A stretch of DNA of 43,161 nucleotides from Tenericutes bacterium RIFOXYA12_FULL_35_10 (GTDB lineage Bacteria; Bacillota_I; Bacilli_A; Acholeplasmatales; Acholeplasmataceae). The stretch lies in NCBI GenBank assembly GCA_001830045.1, contig MIDA01000055.1, forward strand, positions 1-43,161, written 5' to 3'. The position numbers and the translations under genes are program-made. Positions 16,334 to 25,422 of the stretch are shown one piece after another (within the stretch, counting starts at the first letter, position 1; each line of letters starts with the position of its first letter). The notes under the pieces were generated by a model. That model had not been told where the DNA came from. It saw nothing but the letters and a program-made list of their open reading frames with translations, and searched no databases.

Positions 16334-17938
16334 TTAACCTTGGTACTTTCTAAAAAATAACTCTGTTTTTGTCTCAATCAGCCAAACCAAGGGGATCAGT
16401 AATACGAGATTTAATACACTCATCAAACCAAAAACGAGTGATCCAGAAACGTATTTATCTAGTTGAACATAGACAAAACCGTTGATTGCCATCCATGCAA
16501 ATCCACCAAAAATAGCGAGAAATGCACTTGCACTTTGTTTAATGACTTCAACATCGTTTACAAAATTAAATTTTGGAGTCCAAAGATTGATGATGGCATC
16601 GAAGAAACTGATTAATCCAGAAAATGAAATCACAAGCAATATCATCAATAGTTGATTGATAACAGGTATTTTTAATGAAATACCAAAAAGTAAGATGCTT
16701 AAAATTCCAATCGGCACCGCTAGAAGCATGTTGAATACAATTTTACCGTATATAACCGTTTTAGGTTGAATCGGTAAACTTTTTATTAACCATAACTGCT
16801 TACCTTCCAGGCTTAGCGAGATGGCCGGTGTATAGGTCATAGCCAATGAAAAACCAATCAGTAATAAAATCATGATTTCAAGAGGTAAACCTCCTACACC
16901 CATAGCTTCACTTAAAATGGATTCGAGCTTAGATTGAAAGAATAAGCTTGCTACCGATGCAACAAGTAAAATAATAGGACCAAATCCAGCATTTGTTGCA
17001 TAGAGCACGCTATTAAAAAACTTTTTAAACTCTTTTTGTACAATAGAAATAAGAGGTGATCTTTGAATATAGCGAATAGCACTTACGCCGTGCTTCATTG
17101 CAACTCTAACACCTTTTTGGTTTGTTTTAGCAACTAATCCTTGTATTGAAAATAAGTATAGAACAAAGAGGATCCCGTGACTTAAAACCAAGTACATAAA
17201 GTGAGGTAATGACTCTTGGTGAACCGCAATACGGTACCAGTCAAATGGTAGATATACTTTGGCTATGCCCTTAAATAAATCGATTTGTCCCGTTAATGGA
17301 TTTTGATCAACTTCATTGACAGAAAACATAATCATGAATAGCCCAATCATTAAGACAAAAACTAATATAATACTGATGATTTTAGCATGTCTTAATCTTG
17401 CAGTTAACGTAGCAACCCCTAATGATAAAAAGCTAATAAGTGCAACTGGAACAAGTGGTAAAAAGAAGAAACCAATCACCATATAGATACCGCTGAGTAT
17501 TGTCATACCATTCCAATAAATGTAGGAAAATAAAATGGGTAAGGTGAATAGAAAAGATGTTAGGTATAGCATGATCATTAATACCGTCATCTTAGCAAAC
17601 AAGATAGTTCTTGGATGTATAGGTAGAGGTGCTAATATATCATAATCTTTATAGTAAAACAAATATCCACTTGCACGAAATAAAGTAATGAAAAAGGCCA
17701 TTCCCAGCATATAAATACATATAAAACTTAAAAGTAATTCGCTCTGTCCCATATCGTGAAGTATTTTTCCTAAATCAAAAAACATATAACCAAATGCACC
17801 GACAAAGACTGCAAGTGCATATATGATTGCAAGACCAATACCGATTGCTTTTGCTTTCGAACGCTTAACATCAAATCCCATCAGTCGCTTAAGGGAGATG
17901 TTCTCTTTTATAAATAATGAAACGAGTTTAAAATACAT
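16334..17938 (-). CDS. ABC-2 type exporter permease
   Basis: The 534-residue membrane protein has roughly a dozen hydrophobic segments, in two clusters (about residues 30-260 and 310-520) around a soluble stretch. The phrase DYDILAPLPIHPRTILFAK, repeated in kind as LIKSLPIQPKTVIYGK in the second half, is typical of large ABC-2 permeases where a loop follows the first membrane pair of each half. Its start overlaps the ATPase stop by one base (TAATG), so the two proteins form one transporter. The substrate cannot be told from sequence; export of a peptide or lipid-like compound, or an antibiotic resistance role, is possible. Confidence 0.82.
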   Translation of the reverse strand: MYFKLVSLFIKENISLKRLMGFDVKRSKAKAIGIGLAIIYALAVFVGAFGYMFFDLGKILHDMGQSELLLSFICIYMLGMAFFITLFRASGYLFYYKDYDILAPLPIHPRTILFAKMTVLMIMLYLTSFLFTLPILFSYIYWNGMTILSGIYMVIGFFFLPLVPVALISFLSLGVATLTARLRHAKIISIILVFVLMIGLFMIMFSVNEVDQNPLTGQIDLFKGIAKVYLPFDWYRIAVHQESLPHFMYLVLSHGILFVLYLFSIQGLVAKTNQKGVRVAMKHGVSAIRYIQRSPLISIVQKEFKKFFNSVLYATNAGFGPIILLVASVASLFFQSKLESILSEAMGVGGLPLEIMILLLIGFSLAMTYTPAISLSLEGKQLWLIKSLPIQPKTVIYGKIVFNMLLAVPIGILSILLFGISLKIPVINQLLMILLVISFSGLISFFDAIINLWTPKFNFVNDVEVIKQSASAFLAIFGGFAWMAINGFVYVQLDKYVSGSLVFGLMSVLNLVLLIPLVWLIETKTELFFRKYQG

Positions 17939-18651
17939 TAGCTTTCCTTTTGAATTTCCATGAAGATGCTTTCAAGCGACTGATCTTTAATAATGGTTTG
18001 TGTATCTCCTTCTGCTACTATTTTACCTTGCTTAATAATAGCTACCTTGTTACACAATTTTTCAACAACTTCAAGTACGTGTGTGGAGAAGAAAATAGCA
18101 CTACCCTGATCACACATCTCTTTAAAGATCTCTTTAAGTTGAAAACTTGCTTTCGGATCTAAACCGACAAAGGGTTCATCTAGTAAAAGCAATTTAGGTT
18201 GATGAATGAGTGCGCTAATAATGACTAATTTTTGTTTCATACCATGCGAGTATGAAGAGATAGGATTTTGTAAAACATCGCGTATTTCAAAAAGGTTAGC
18301 ATACTTTTCAATTTCTCTTTGGCGATCCTCTTCTGAAACTTCAAAAATGTCTGCAATGAATGACAAATATTGGATTCCCGTGAGTGATTCATAAATATCT
18401 GGGTTATCCGGAATATAAGCAATCATTTTTTTAACCCGCAAAGGTTCCTTTTTAATTGAAAGGCCACTAACTGTGATATTTCCTTCATCAAAATCAATAA
18501 TACCTGCAATCGATTTTAGAAGTGTCGTTTTTCCTGCACCGTTATGTCCAACAAACCCAAAAATATCGCCTTCTTCAATTGTAAGCGAAATGTCATTACA
18601 TGCTTTTTTGATACCATCATAACTTTTATATACATTCTCTATGATTAACAT
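17938..18651 (-). CDS. ABC transporter ATP-binding protein
   Basis: This 237-residue ATPase belongs with the permease gene that follows. Walker A is GHNGAGKT (35-42), the signature is the relaxed YSHGMKQK typical of ABC-2 exporters, Walker B is LLLLDEPFVGLDP, and the switch His lies in FFSTHVLE. GGAGG stands five bases before the ATG at 18651. An ATG at 18663 is in frame but includes this site, so I rejected it. Transcribed divergently from the DUF975 gene. No clear promoter was found in the 128-base gap, only a TAAAAT with a poor -35. Confidence 0.9.
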   Translation of the reverse strand: MLIIENVYKSYDGIKKACNDISLTIEEGDIFGFVGHNGAGKTTLLKSIAGIIDFDEGNITVSGLSIKKEPLRVKKMIAYIPDNPDIYESLTGIQYLSFIADIFEVSEEDRQREIEKYANLFEIRDVLQNPISSYSHGMKQKLVIISALIHQPKLLLLDEPFVGLDPKASFQLKEIFKEMCDQGSAIFFSTHVLEVVEKLCNKVAIIKQGKIVAEGDTQTIIKDQSLESIFMEIQKES

Positions 18652-18723
18652 AAAACCCTCCATTAACGTTTTTTCAAGGCCATTTTACCACTTTATGAAC
18701 AAAATGATTCTAATTCAGTGATT

Positions 18724-18775
18724 TTGACTTTCTTTTATCTTATAATAGTATATAAACGATACACGCTTAGGAGGG
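18724..18775 (+). promoter_or_regulatory. Candidate promoter and Shine-Dalgarno of the DUF975-type gene
   Basis: TTGACT (18724-18729) is a good -35 box, but the nearest good -10 (TATAAT, 18741-18746) is only 11 bases away and the next, TATATA at 18749, lies at 19. The active pair is therefore uncertain. AGGAGG (18770-18775) is an ideal ribosome binding site five bases before the start. Confidence 0.45.
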
Positions 18776-18779
18776 TATT

Positions 18780-19373
18780 ATGAAATCAAGTAGAGAATTA
18801 CGTCATCAAGCCTGGGAACAACTCAGAAAGAGTTATTGGATGGTACTTGTTGTCACATTAATTGTGGCTGCACTTCCTGCTGCATCTTCTATTGCAGTCA
18901 TTGGATTTCTTTTATTGGGACCACTTTTAGTTGGTCAAGCGATTTATTTAATTGATATGATTGATAATAACACCGATGGTAAAAAACTTGAACTTATCAT
19001 TGAGGGTTTCAAAAAGAGTTTTGTTAACTCCATGATTGCTTCACTTCTTGTTGGTATTTTCACATTCTTATGGTCATTATTATTCATTATTCCAGGAATT
19101 ATTAAGTCATTAGCATATGCGATGACGCCTTATATCATTGCTGAAGATCCAACGATTGATGCAATGAAAGCGATTGATCAATCTCAAGAAATGATGAAAG
19201 GTCATAAAATGGAGCTTTTCATTCTTCATTTAAGTTTTATTGGATGGTATATTTTAGCAATGTTTACATTTGGAATCGGTATGATTTTCTTACTTCCTTA
19301 TGTTAAAACAGCTGAAGCAAACTTCTATATTGAACTTCGCGGAAGAAAATCAATTATTGCAGAATTTGAGTAA
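18780..19373 (+). CDS. DUF975-type integral membrane protein
   Basis: The 197-residue protein starts with a charged helix (SSRELRHQAWEQLRKSYW), as DUF975 proteins do. Hydrophobic segments follow at about 20-55, 80-115 and 145-180. The stretch IIPGIIKSLAYAMTPYIIAEDP and the later DQSQEMMKGHK are the recognisable DUF975 core. The function of the family is not known. It stands alone on the plus strand between the divergent ABC exporter and a convergent aldo/keto reductase gene, with a two-way terminator after it. Confidence 0.82.
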   Translation: MKSSRELRHQAWEQLRKSYWMVLVVTLIVAALPAASSIAVIGFLLLGPLLVGQAIYLIDMIDNNTDGKKLELIIEGFKKSFVNSMIASLLVGIFTFLWSLLFIIPGIIKSLAYAMTPYIIAEDPTIDAMKAIDQSQEMMKGHKMELFILHLSFIGWYILAMFTFGIGMIFLLPYVKTAEANFYIELRGRKSIIAEFE

Positions 19374-19399
19374 AAAAAGGCCGAAAGGCCTTTTCTTTT
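19373..19399. terminator. Bidirectional terminator between the DUF975 and aldo/keto reductase genes
   Basis: AAAAAAGGCC-GAAA-GGCCTTTTCT, a stem with a stable GAAA tetraloop flanked by A and T runs. It lies directly between two convergent genes and should stop transcription from both sides. Confidence 0.9.
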
Positions 19400-20381
19400 A
19401 CCATAAATGATGAACATGTGCTTTAATATAGTCATCATAGATGCGTTTAACTTCATCCATTTGATGTTGTGTTAGTGGCGGTAGTGATGCTGCTTTAACA
19501 TTACTTATAATGTGTTCTGGTTTACTTGCACCAGGTATCACAGTTGAAACACCATCAAACATGAGTATCCATCTTAACGCATAAAGATTTAATTCATTTG
19601 CTGGAAAAACACGTTTTAATTCTTCTACAGCTTTTAAACCAACATCATAGGGAACACCAGAAAACGTTTCACCTTTATCAAATGCTTCACCATGTCTATT
19701 AAATGTTCTGTGATCATGTGGTCCAAAGGTTGTATCTTTGGTAAATTTACCTGTTAATAGTCCACTCGCTAATGGAACTCTCACGATGATGCCAACACCT
19801 TTTTGTTTTGCTTGATCAAATAGTTCTTCAGCTGGACGAAGTCTAAACATGTTAAATATCACTTCAATAGCTTCAACGCCAGGATGATTTAACGCGAGTA
19901 ATCCTTCTTCGATCGTTTCGATTGATACACCATAGTGTTTAATTTTTCCTTCTTTTTTAAATCCATCCATATAGTCAAATACATGGTTTTTTTGATATAA
20001 GTCTGTTGGTGGGCAATGGAGTAAGACCATATCAAGTTGATCTACCTGAAGTCTTTCTCTAGATTCATCAATAAACTGGTTTAATGCTTCTTTTGTGTAA
20101 AGGCTTGTATCTTGTTTAGGGAGTTTTCTACCTATTTTCGTGATGACAAAGACTTTCTTATCTTGTTTATTATTAAATAAACCAATCGTTTCTTCGCTTA
20201 GTCCGCCTTGATAGACATCTGCGGTATCAAAGCTATTAATTCCAAGATCAACTGAAGTTTGTAAAGTTTCTAATGCGATTTCTTCATTAAAAGGATCTCC
20301 CCATTTAGAACCGAGTTGCCATGTGCCAAGTGAAATTTCTGAGATGATAAATCCTGTTTTGCCAAAAGCTCTTTGTTTCAT
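19398..20381 (-). CDS. Aldo/keto reductase
   Basis: This 327-residue NADPH-dependent reductase has the complete catalytic tetrad of the family: Asp52 and Tyr57 (FDTADVY), Lys82 (VITKIG) and His122 (LLHCPP). The sequence is of the YajO/general stress AKR type with an (alpha/beta)8 barrel. The natural carbonyl substrate is unknown. AGGAGG lies just upstream of the ATG, nine bases after the nuclease stop, so it is probably co-transcribed with the surface nuclease; a functional link between the two is not obvious. Confidence 0.93.
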   Translation of the reverse strand: MKQRAFGKTGFIISEISLGTWQLGSKWGDPFNEEIALETLQTSVDLGINSFDTADVYQGGLSEETIGLFNNKQDKKVFVITKIGRKLPKQDTSLYTKEALNQFIDESRERLQVDQLDMVLLHCPPTDLYQKNHVFDYMDGFKKEGKIKHYGVSIETIEEGLLALNHPGVEAIEVIFNMFRLRPAEELFDQAKQKGVGIIVRVPLASGLLTGKFTKDTTFGPHDHRTFNRHGEAFDKGETFSGVPYDVGLKAVEELKRVFPANELNLYALRWILMFDGVSTVIPGASKPEHIISNVKAASLPPLTQHQMDEVKRIYDDYIKAHVHHLW

Positions 20382-20390
20382 GCTAACCTC

Positions 20391-22121
20391 CTACATTGAA
20401 TATTTATTTTTTTTCAACTCCGTGTAGTTAATTTCAGGAATAATAATAATTTCTGTCATGATACTCTCAAAATCGATTGAAAGATTGGATGATGTTTGAT
20501 CATGTCGAATAACAATTGGCCCCCAGATACGTTCTACAAATTCAGGATGATCGATAAATGGGTTTCTATTGTTTTGTTCATCAAATATCAGTTCATTTCG
20601 ATTTAACTCAAAACTATCGACAGGATCTAGTTTATGCCATCTAAGTAATAAATCAAGATCGCCTACCGTTGAAGTTCCAATCGTTAAATTCCATCTGACA
20701 TGCATATATAAAAGGATACGAGCGATATCGCCACGATCTGCTGCACCAGGATAATAGCCACCACCGATTAATCGGTTAGCCCCTGTTCCATCAACAAATG
20801 GGTAATTACTTCGTGTTGAATTAATACTTGGATTTGCAGGCTTTAAGTTTTGTAGGTCAGAAGCGATGTTAGCTGTACCGTTATCAGCACTTGCACCTAA
20901 CATGCTTTGTGGCCACACGTGTTCTCTATTCCACGTGATTCCACCATCCCAAACTCCAGAAACAGATGCTCTGTTATAAACCAAAATCACATTGTTTGGA
21001 TTTGATGGGTCTTCATCGGTATCATTTAGGATATATCTTGCATCACCATAGGTTTGTAAAGTCATGGTTGTAATAAGTTGTCTCAGTGCTAATTTTAACT
21101 GACCATCAGATACGGATGTAATAGATGCATAATAACCTTCATAGACTGCATTACTTTCAAAGATGGCATAAAGGATCGTGTTTGATGAGATGAGTTCTGT
21201 CTCATCAAAGACCGTTGAACCAAAGCGGTCAATTGACCAATAAGAAAAGACATAGTCTTCTTTAGATGGCTCTGCAGGAAGTGTTACAAGTTCACCATAG
21301 GTAATGGTTTCTCTTCCAACTTCGATACCATCACTTTCATAAATAACAGTATATGTTTCCCTTGTGTAGTAAAGATTTAATACGGTCGTAGTCTCAGAAA
21401 TGACACCTGTTGTGGTGGAGAGTTCAGTGTTTAAAATAAACCCTGTACGATCTGTATCAAGTTCAATTGAGGTTCCTTTTTCACCAAAATGTGTCGTGGT
21501 CTCTGTTAATGTATAGTTTTCATCTAATAAATTTTGTAAGTAAATACGAACTTGGTATTCTCCTGTGACATATGCTCTTAATTTAGCTTCAACAGTTAAA
21601 GACTCATTGATTGGATTAGAAAAATCAAATGCTACAGTGAGTTCAGGAGAAATAAACCATCCTTCAAAAGCATATCCAACAATCTCTGGGTTATCAAAAG
21701 GAGTTATTGTGCTACCTTCTTTAATTTCAAATTCTTGAAAGATTGTATCCTGTACTTTAAATGTTACCGATACTTTTTCAAAACGACCATTCACCGTTAA
21801 TGTAAACGTATTTGATGAAGAGACACCATCTAAGGTCACTTTTACGGTTAAAACAACATCTGTATCAATTTCAGGCGTATTCACAGTTCCATATGTATCA
21901 ACGATATTTGGATGTGAACTTTGCCATTCAATGATAACATCATCTCTTAATGATGATGATTTGGGAAGTTTAATATGTGTCGAAACAGAAGATGCATTAT
22001 CACCTTCTGCATATTCAATTTGAATATCGTCTAAAACATCAAACAGTGATGCTTCTTGTTGGCATGCTGAAAAAAAGAAAAGTGCTACCAATCCAAGCAT
22101 CAAAAATACTAATTTTTTCAT
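20391..22121 (-). CDS. Surface-anchored endonuclease I lipoprotein with Ig-like and InlB-type repeats
   Basis: The 576-residue precursor has a lipoprotein signal ending at SAC (Cys20). Domains in order: a degenerate bacterial Ig-like domain (about 27-112), a first InlB B-repeat-type module with YAFEGWF (about 115-185), a beta-rich module (about 190-255), a second repeat with VFSYWSI (about 258-322), and an endonuclease I domain (about 330-540). That domain holds the signature NREHVWPQSMLG near residue 397, then RGDIARILLYMHVRW. Family enzymes cut DNA or RNA with a divalent metal. On the cell surface it probably feeds nucleotide scavenging. It heads an operon with the aldo/keto reductase gene. 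Confidence 0.9.
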   Translation of the reverse strand: MKKLVFLMLGLVALFFFSACQQEASLFDVLDDIQIEYAEGDNASSVSTHIKLPKSSSLRDDVIIEWQSSHPNIVDTYGTVNTPEIDTDVVLTVKVTLDGVSSSNTFTLTVNGRFEKVSVTFKVQDTIFQEFEIKEGSTITPFDNPEIVGYAFEGWFISPELTVAFDFSNPINESLTVEAKLRAYVTGEYQVRIYLQNLLDENYTLTETTTHFGEKGTSIELDTDRTGFILNTELSTTTGVISETTTVLNLYYTRETYTVIYESDGIEVGRETITYGELVTLPAEPSKEDYVFSYWSIDRFGSTVFDETELISSNTILYAIFESNAVYEGYYASITSVSDGQLKLALRQLITTMTLQTYGDARYILNDTDEDPSNPNNVILVYNRASVSGVWDGGITWNREHVWPQSMLGASADNGTANIASDLQNLKPANPSINSTRSNYPFVDGTGANRLIGGGYYPGAADRGDIARILLYMHVRWNLTIGTSTVGDLDLLLRWHKLDPVDSFELNRNELIFDEQNNRNPFIDHPEFVERIWGPIVIRHDQTSSNLSIDFESIMTEIIIIPEINYTELKKNKYSM

Positions 22122-22157
22122 GTGAAACCTCGCTTGTTCTTTTTGAAGTGCATTACT

Positions 22158-22186
22158 ATTGTATAAAACTTTGTTATAAATAACAA
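22158..22186 (-). promoter_or_regulatory. Nuclease promoter with a 16-bp palindrome over the -35 box
   Basis: On the minus strand TTGTTA (22181-22186) and TACAAT (22158-22163) are 17 bases apart. The -35 box is the left half of a perfect palindrome TTGTTAT-TT-ATAACAA (22171-22186), the same layout as at the pepF promoter. Confidence 0.7.
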
Positions 22187-22204
22187 CTTAAAAAGATGTT
22201 TACG

Positions 22205-23194
22205 TCATTTTTTATATGATACATTGCTTAAATCAATCTTGAATCTACATGCACCATCTTTATGTAAAGCAGATGAAATAAGTTCAATCTTTAAGTCTTG
22301 ATCAAAAATAGCATCGAATGGAAGCTTTGTAAAACCTCCACTGCAATAACACCAATTTGATGAAATAGTTTGATCATTTTGATTGATTGATTCTCTTGCA
22401 AATGGGCAGTGACAAAGGTAATAATTTTTTTCTTCGATTGATGTTGCTTCTAGAAATTTCTTGGTATCATAGGGGATTTTTGTTATATAGAGTGCATCAT
22501 CTTTTAATACAGCTGACATGATTTCTTGGTTACTTTTGACATAGTCAATCACTTCTGGTGTAATCTCTTGTTCATACCAAACTTTTCTTTGATTGTAAAA
22601 GAGTTCAAGCTCCTTTATTTTTCGAAGATGAAGATCTTTTAAGTATACCTCTAATGTTGGCGAAGCTTCATAAAATAGTTTTTCTTCGATAAAGGAATCT
22701 CTTGGAATTTGATGGTGATTATCAGATAAAACAAGACGTAGTTTTTCTTCATCTAAATGAGAATCTAGCCATGTTATAAACTGCTTAGTAAAGTAAACCA
22801 TTTCACTTGGGGATGTGCCTAAAAAAGGAATACTCATTTCATTTAAAACGGCTTCTTTAAAGGATCCCCCCATGACTTTGATGAGTTTTTTTAAGATAGA
22901 TTCGATGACACCATATCCACCTGTATATTGTGTAAGACGAATGAAATTTTCATGATGATTTATCATTTTATAATAGCGCATCAGCATAATAAAATACCCT
23001 ATATCATTTTGTTTTGTACGCATCATATATATGACAATTTGATCAAGATCTTGTTCACTAACACCGTCCAAATCAGAAAGATTTTGTTCCTTTAAGTAAC
23101 CTTCGATTTGAGATAAAAACAAGAAAGACTCCTCGTATTTTTCTAATGAAATATGGTTATTTTGATACCATGTTTTAAGTTCACATTCTCTCAT
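22205..23194 (-). CDS. Uncharacterised protein with a C-terminal cysteine cluster
   Basis: I do not recognise this 329-residue protein with confidence. The first 200 residues look alpha-helical and soluble. The last 90 contain a clustered set of cysteines: CHCPFARE, WCYCSGGF and a final ACRFKI. The CxCP...WCxCSGGF...CRF pattern recalls a group of clostridial proteins with 4-vinyl-reductase-like or amino-thiazoline-hydrolase-like C-terminal domains. The spacing suggests metal binding or redox activity, but that is inference. GAGGTGA lies six bases before the ATG. It is single, placed between the alpha-operon terminator and the nuclease gene, and has no clear terminator of its own. Confidence 0.7.
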   Translation of the reverse strand: MRECELKTWYQNNHISLEKYEESFLFLSQIEGYLKEQNLSDLDGVSEQDLDQIVIYMMRTKQNDIGYFIMLMRYYKMINHHENFIRLTQYTGGYGVIESILKKLIKVMGGSFKEAVLNEMSIPFLGTSPSEMVYFTKQFITWLDSHLDEEKLRLVLSDNHHQIPRDSFIEEKLFYEASPTLEVYLKDLHLRKIKELELFYNQRKVWYEQEITPEVIDYVKSNQEIMSAVLKDDALYITKIPYDTKKFLEATSIEEKNYYLCHCPFARESINQNDQTISSNWCYCSGGFTKLPFDAIFDQDLKIELISSALHKDGACRFKIDLSNVSYKK

Positions 23195-23244
23195 CAGCGC
23201 TCACCTCTACATTCATTCTATCACTAACTTAAATCAGAATATAA

Positions 23245-23270
23245 AAAAAACAGGCCGAAGCCTGTTTGAT
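23245..23270 (-). terminator. Terminator of the S10-spc-alpha ribosomal supercluster
   Basis: AAACAGGC (23248-23255) and GCCTGTTT (23260-23267) pair around a four-base loop (TTCG on the minus strand). A long T-run follows on the minus strand. It lies five bases past the rplQ stop. Confidence 0.92.
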
Positions 23271-23274
23271 TTAA

Positions 23275-23631
23275 TTAAACGAATTCAATGATTGCCATAG
23301 GCGCAGCATCGCCACGTCTTGGGACAGTCTTGATAATACGTGTGTAGCCACCTTTACGATCTTGGTAGCGGGGACCGAGTTCAGAGAATAACTTTTGAAG
23401 TGCATTTTGGCCTTCCTTAACGTCCTCAAAACGAACGGTTTCAGCAGCTTGTCTGCGTGATGCAAGCGTACCTTCCTTCGCTAAAGTGATCATCTTGTCG
23501 GCAAGCTTCTTCAATTCCTTAGCCTTCGCTTCAGTCGTAACGATACGTTCATTGATGATGATATCAGTCACGAGATCGCGAAGAAGGGCTTTTCTCTGAT
23601 CGCTGGTGCGTCTTAATTTGCTATAAGCCAT
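23275..23631 (-). CDS. rplQ: 50S ribosomal protein L17
   Basis: L17 (118 residues) binds 23S rRNA near the tunnel exit region. The N-terminus [20 protein letters not shown] carries the conserved R-x-x-x-x-R-x-A-L-L-R core, and the C-terminus ends in [12 protein letters not shown] as usual. The protein is of the short bacterial length. It is the last gene of the alpha operon, three bases after rpoA and just ahead of the terminator. Confidence 0.97.
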   Translation of the reverse strand: MAYSKLRRTSDQRKALLRDLVTDIIINERIVTTEAKAKELKKLADKMITLAKEGTLASRRQAAETVRFEDVKEGQNALQKLFSELGPRYQDRKGGYTRIIKTVPRRGDAAPMAIIEFV

Positions 23632-23634
23632 GAT

Positions 23635-24624
23635 TTACTCCTTCTCTTCATCGTCAAAATGAAATTTTGATTCTTTATTCGAAGTGTTTTCGAATTCTAA
23701 GCCGTGTTCAGCAAGCTTTTCCTTTAATTCCTTAAAGGACTTTCTGCCTAGGCTTCTAAATCTCATCACATCTTCTTCGGTCAAACGAATGATTTGACCC
23801 ACTGTATAAATACCAGAACGTTTTAAACTATTGAATAAACGTACTGATAAATCGAGTTGTTCAATCTTCATGTCAAGTTTCTTGTTGGTCGGTTCTTCTT
23901 CCTGTTCGAAGATGAAGTCGGTTGATGCAGCTTTTTCACTGATTTGAACGATGGTATTGAAATAATCAATGAGCATCTTAGAAGCTAATGCTAACGCATC
24001 TTTTGCTAAAATAGCACCATTTGTTTCAATCTCAAGCATCAATTCATCAGCATCTCCTCTTGTTTTTTCAACATGATAGGAAACGCGTGTTACCGGTGTA
24101 TAAATGGCATCAATAGGAATAATACTCTTCTCGTTTCTTGAGAATACCTTATTCTTGTCTGCTGAAACATAACCTACACCACGACGAACTGTAACCTCCA
24201 TGGACAAACGTCCATTATCTGCGAGGGTTGCGATGACTTGGTTTGGATTAATGATTTCAACACCGTCAACATGATTGAATTCTTTCGCGGTTACTGGGCC
24301 AGCACCTACTGCATAGAGTTCAAGTTTTTGTTCAAAGTCAGGGTCGTTAGAATCAACTGCGAAGATGACCTTCTTTAGGTTCAAGACAATACCCATCACG
24401 TCTTCATAAACACCATCAATGGTAGAGAATTCGTGTTCGACGCCATCAATTTTAATATTTACGATAGCTGCGCCTGGAAGTGAAGAGAGCAGAACTCTTC
24501 TTAAAGCATTACCTAAGGTAATACCATAACCTCTTTCAAGAGGTTTGATTTGGAAGCGCCCTTTATTGCCGTCTACAGATATTTCTTCAACTGCGGTTGG
24601 TTTTTCAAACTTTAAATCTTTCAC
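23635..24624 (-). CDS. rpoA: RNA polymerase alpha subunit
   Basis: The 329-residue alpha subunit nucleates RNA polymerase assembly. The dimerising N-terminal domain (1 to about 230) shows ERGYGITLGNALRRVLLSSLPG, the most conserved stretch. A flexible linker (about 231-250, Glu/Lys-rich) leads to the C-terminal domain with SVRLFNSLKRSGIYTVGQI and RFRSLGRKSFKEL, the helix-hairpin-helix that touches UP elements and activators. Full length, so promoters here may use UP elements. Lies between rpsK and rplQ as in other bacteria. Confidence 0.98.
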   Translation of the reverse strand: MKDLKFEKPTAVEEISVDGNKGRFQIKPLERGYGITLGNALRRVLLSSLPGAAIVNIKIDGVEHEFSTIDGVYEDVMGIVLNLKKVIFAVDSNDPDFEQKLELYAVGAGPVTAKEFNHVDGVEIINPNQVIATLADNGRLSMEVTVRRGVGYVSADKNKVFSRNEKSIIPIDAIYTPVTRVSYHVEKTRGDADELMLEIETNGAILAKDALALASKMLIDYFNTIVQISEKAASTDFIFEQEEEPTNKKLDMKIEQLDLSVRLFNSLKRSGIYTVGQIIRLTEEDVMRFRSLGRKSFKELKEKLAEHGLEFENTSNKESKFHFDDEEKE

Positions 24625-24643
24625 AAGTTACCCCTCCTTCTAA

Positions 24644-25030
24644 TTAGCCACGTGGACGTTTGGGTGGTCTGCATCCGTTGTGTGGAACTGGTGTTACGTC
24701 TTTGATTGCTGTAATTTCAAGACCTGCTGCCTGAAGCGAACGAATTGCTGCTTCTCTACCTGGACCAGGTCCTTTGACAGATACTTCAACCTTGATCATA
24801 CCATTATCCATTGCTGCTTTTGCCACTGCTTCAGCGGACATTTGAGCTGCATAAGGTGTTGATTTCTTTGATCCTTTGAAGCCAAGTGCACCAGCACTGC
24901 TCCATGCGATCGCATTACCATCAACGTCAGTAATTGTCACGATTGTATTATTGAAGGTTGTATGAATGTGTGCTACACCAAGGGGAATATTCTTTCTAAC
25001 CTTACGTTTTGTTGTCTTTTTCTTAGCCAT
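24644..25030 (-). CDS. rpsK: 30S ribosomal protein S11
   Basis: S11 (128 residues) sits on the platform of the small subunit next to the mRNA exit and the anti-Shine-Dalgarno end of 16S rRNA. The basic N-terminal tail ([13 protein letters not shown]), the core [18 protein letters not shown] and the terminal [12 protein letters not shown] are all present. Placed between rpsM and rpoA, the normal alpha operon order. Confidence 0.98.
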   Translation of the reverse strand: MAKKKTTKRKVRKNIPLGVAHIHTTFNNTIVTITDVDGNAIAWSSAGALGFKGSKKSTPYAAQMSAEAVAKAAMDNGMIKVEVSVKGPGPGREAAIRSLQAAGLEITAIKDVTPVPHNGCRPPKRPRG

Positions 25031-25044
25031 GTGTCATTCCTCCT

Positions 25045-25410
25045 TTACTTCTTCTTGCCGGTAACTGCCTTTGGCTTACCTTTTCTGGTACGCGCATTGT
25101 TACGTGTGTTTTGTCCACGAACTGGCAATCCCTTGCGGTGACGAATGCCACGATAAGAACCGATTTCCATTAAACGTTTAATATTTAATGTAATTTCACG
25201 ACGTAAATCACCTTCGGTGTTATACTTCTGAATTTCTGTACGAATACGGTTCAATTCGTCTTCTGTTAAATTCTTGACGCGTGTATCTTCACTGATATTT
25301 GCGTCCTTTAAAATTTGTTTGGAAAGGGGTAACCCGATTCCGTATACATAAGTTAACGAAACCACAACGCGTTTGTCGCTTGGAATGTCAACGCCTGCTA
25401 TTCTTGCCAT
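25045..25410 (-). CDS. rpsM: 30S ribosomal protein S13
   Basis: S13 (121 residues) is in the head of the 30S subunit, forms bridges to L5 and contacts the P-site tRNA through its basic tail. The start [15 protein letters not shown], the segment [12 protein letters not shown] and the motif [21 protein letters not shown] are typical. A clear GGAGG precedes the ATG. First gene of the alpha operon part, following rpmJ. Confidence 0.98.
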   Translation of the reverse strand: MARIAGVDIPSDKRVVVSLTYVYGIGLPLSKQILKDANISEDTRVKNLTEDELNRIRTEIQKYNTEGDLRREITLNIKRLMEIGSYRGIRHRKGLPVRGQNTRNNARTRKGKPKAVTGKKK

Positions 25411-25422
25411 AGTTTCCTCCTA

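Noticed and set aside
23271-23465. Second frame of 64 codons inside rplQ
   Set aside because: Out-of-frame overlap within a certain ribosomal protein gene, without start signals.
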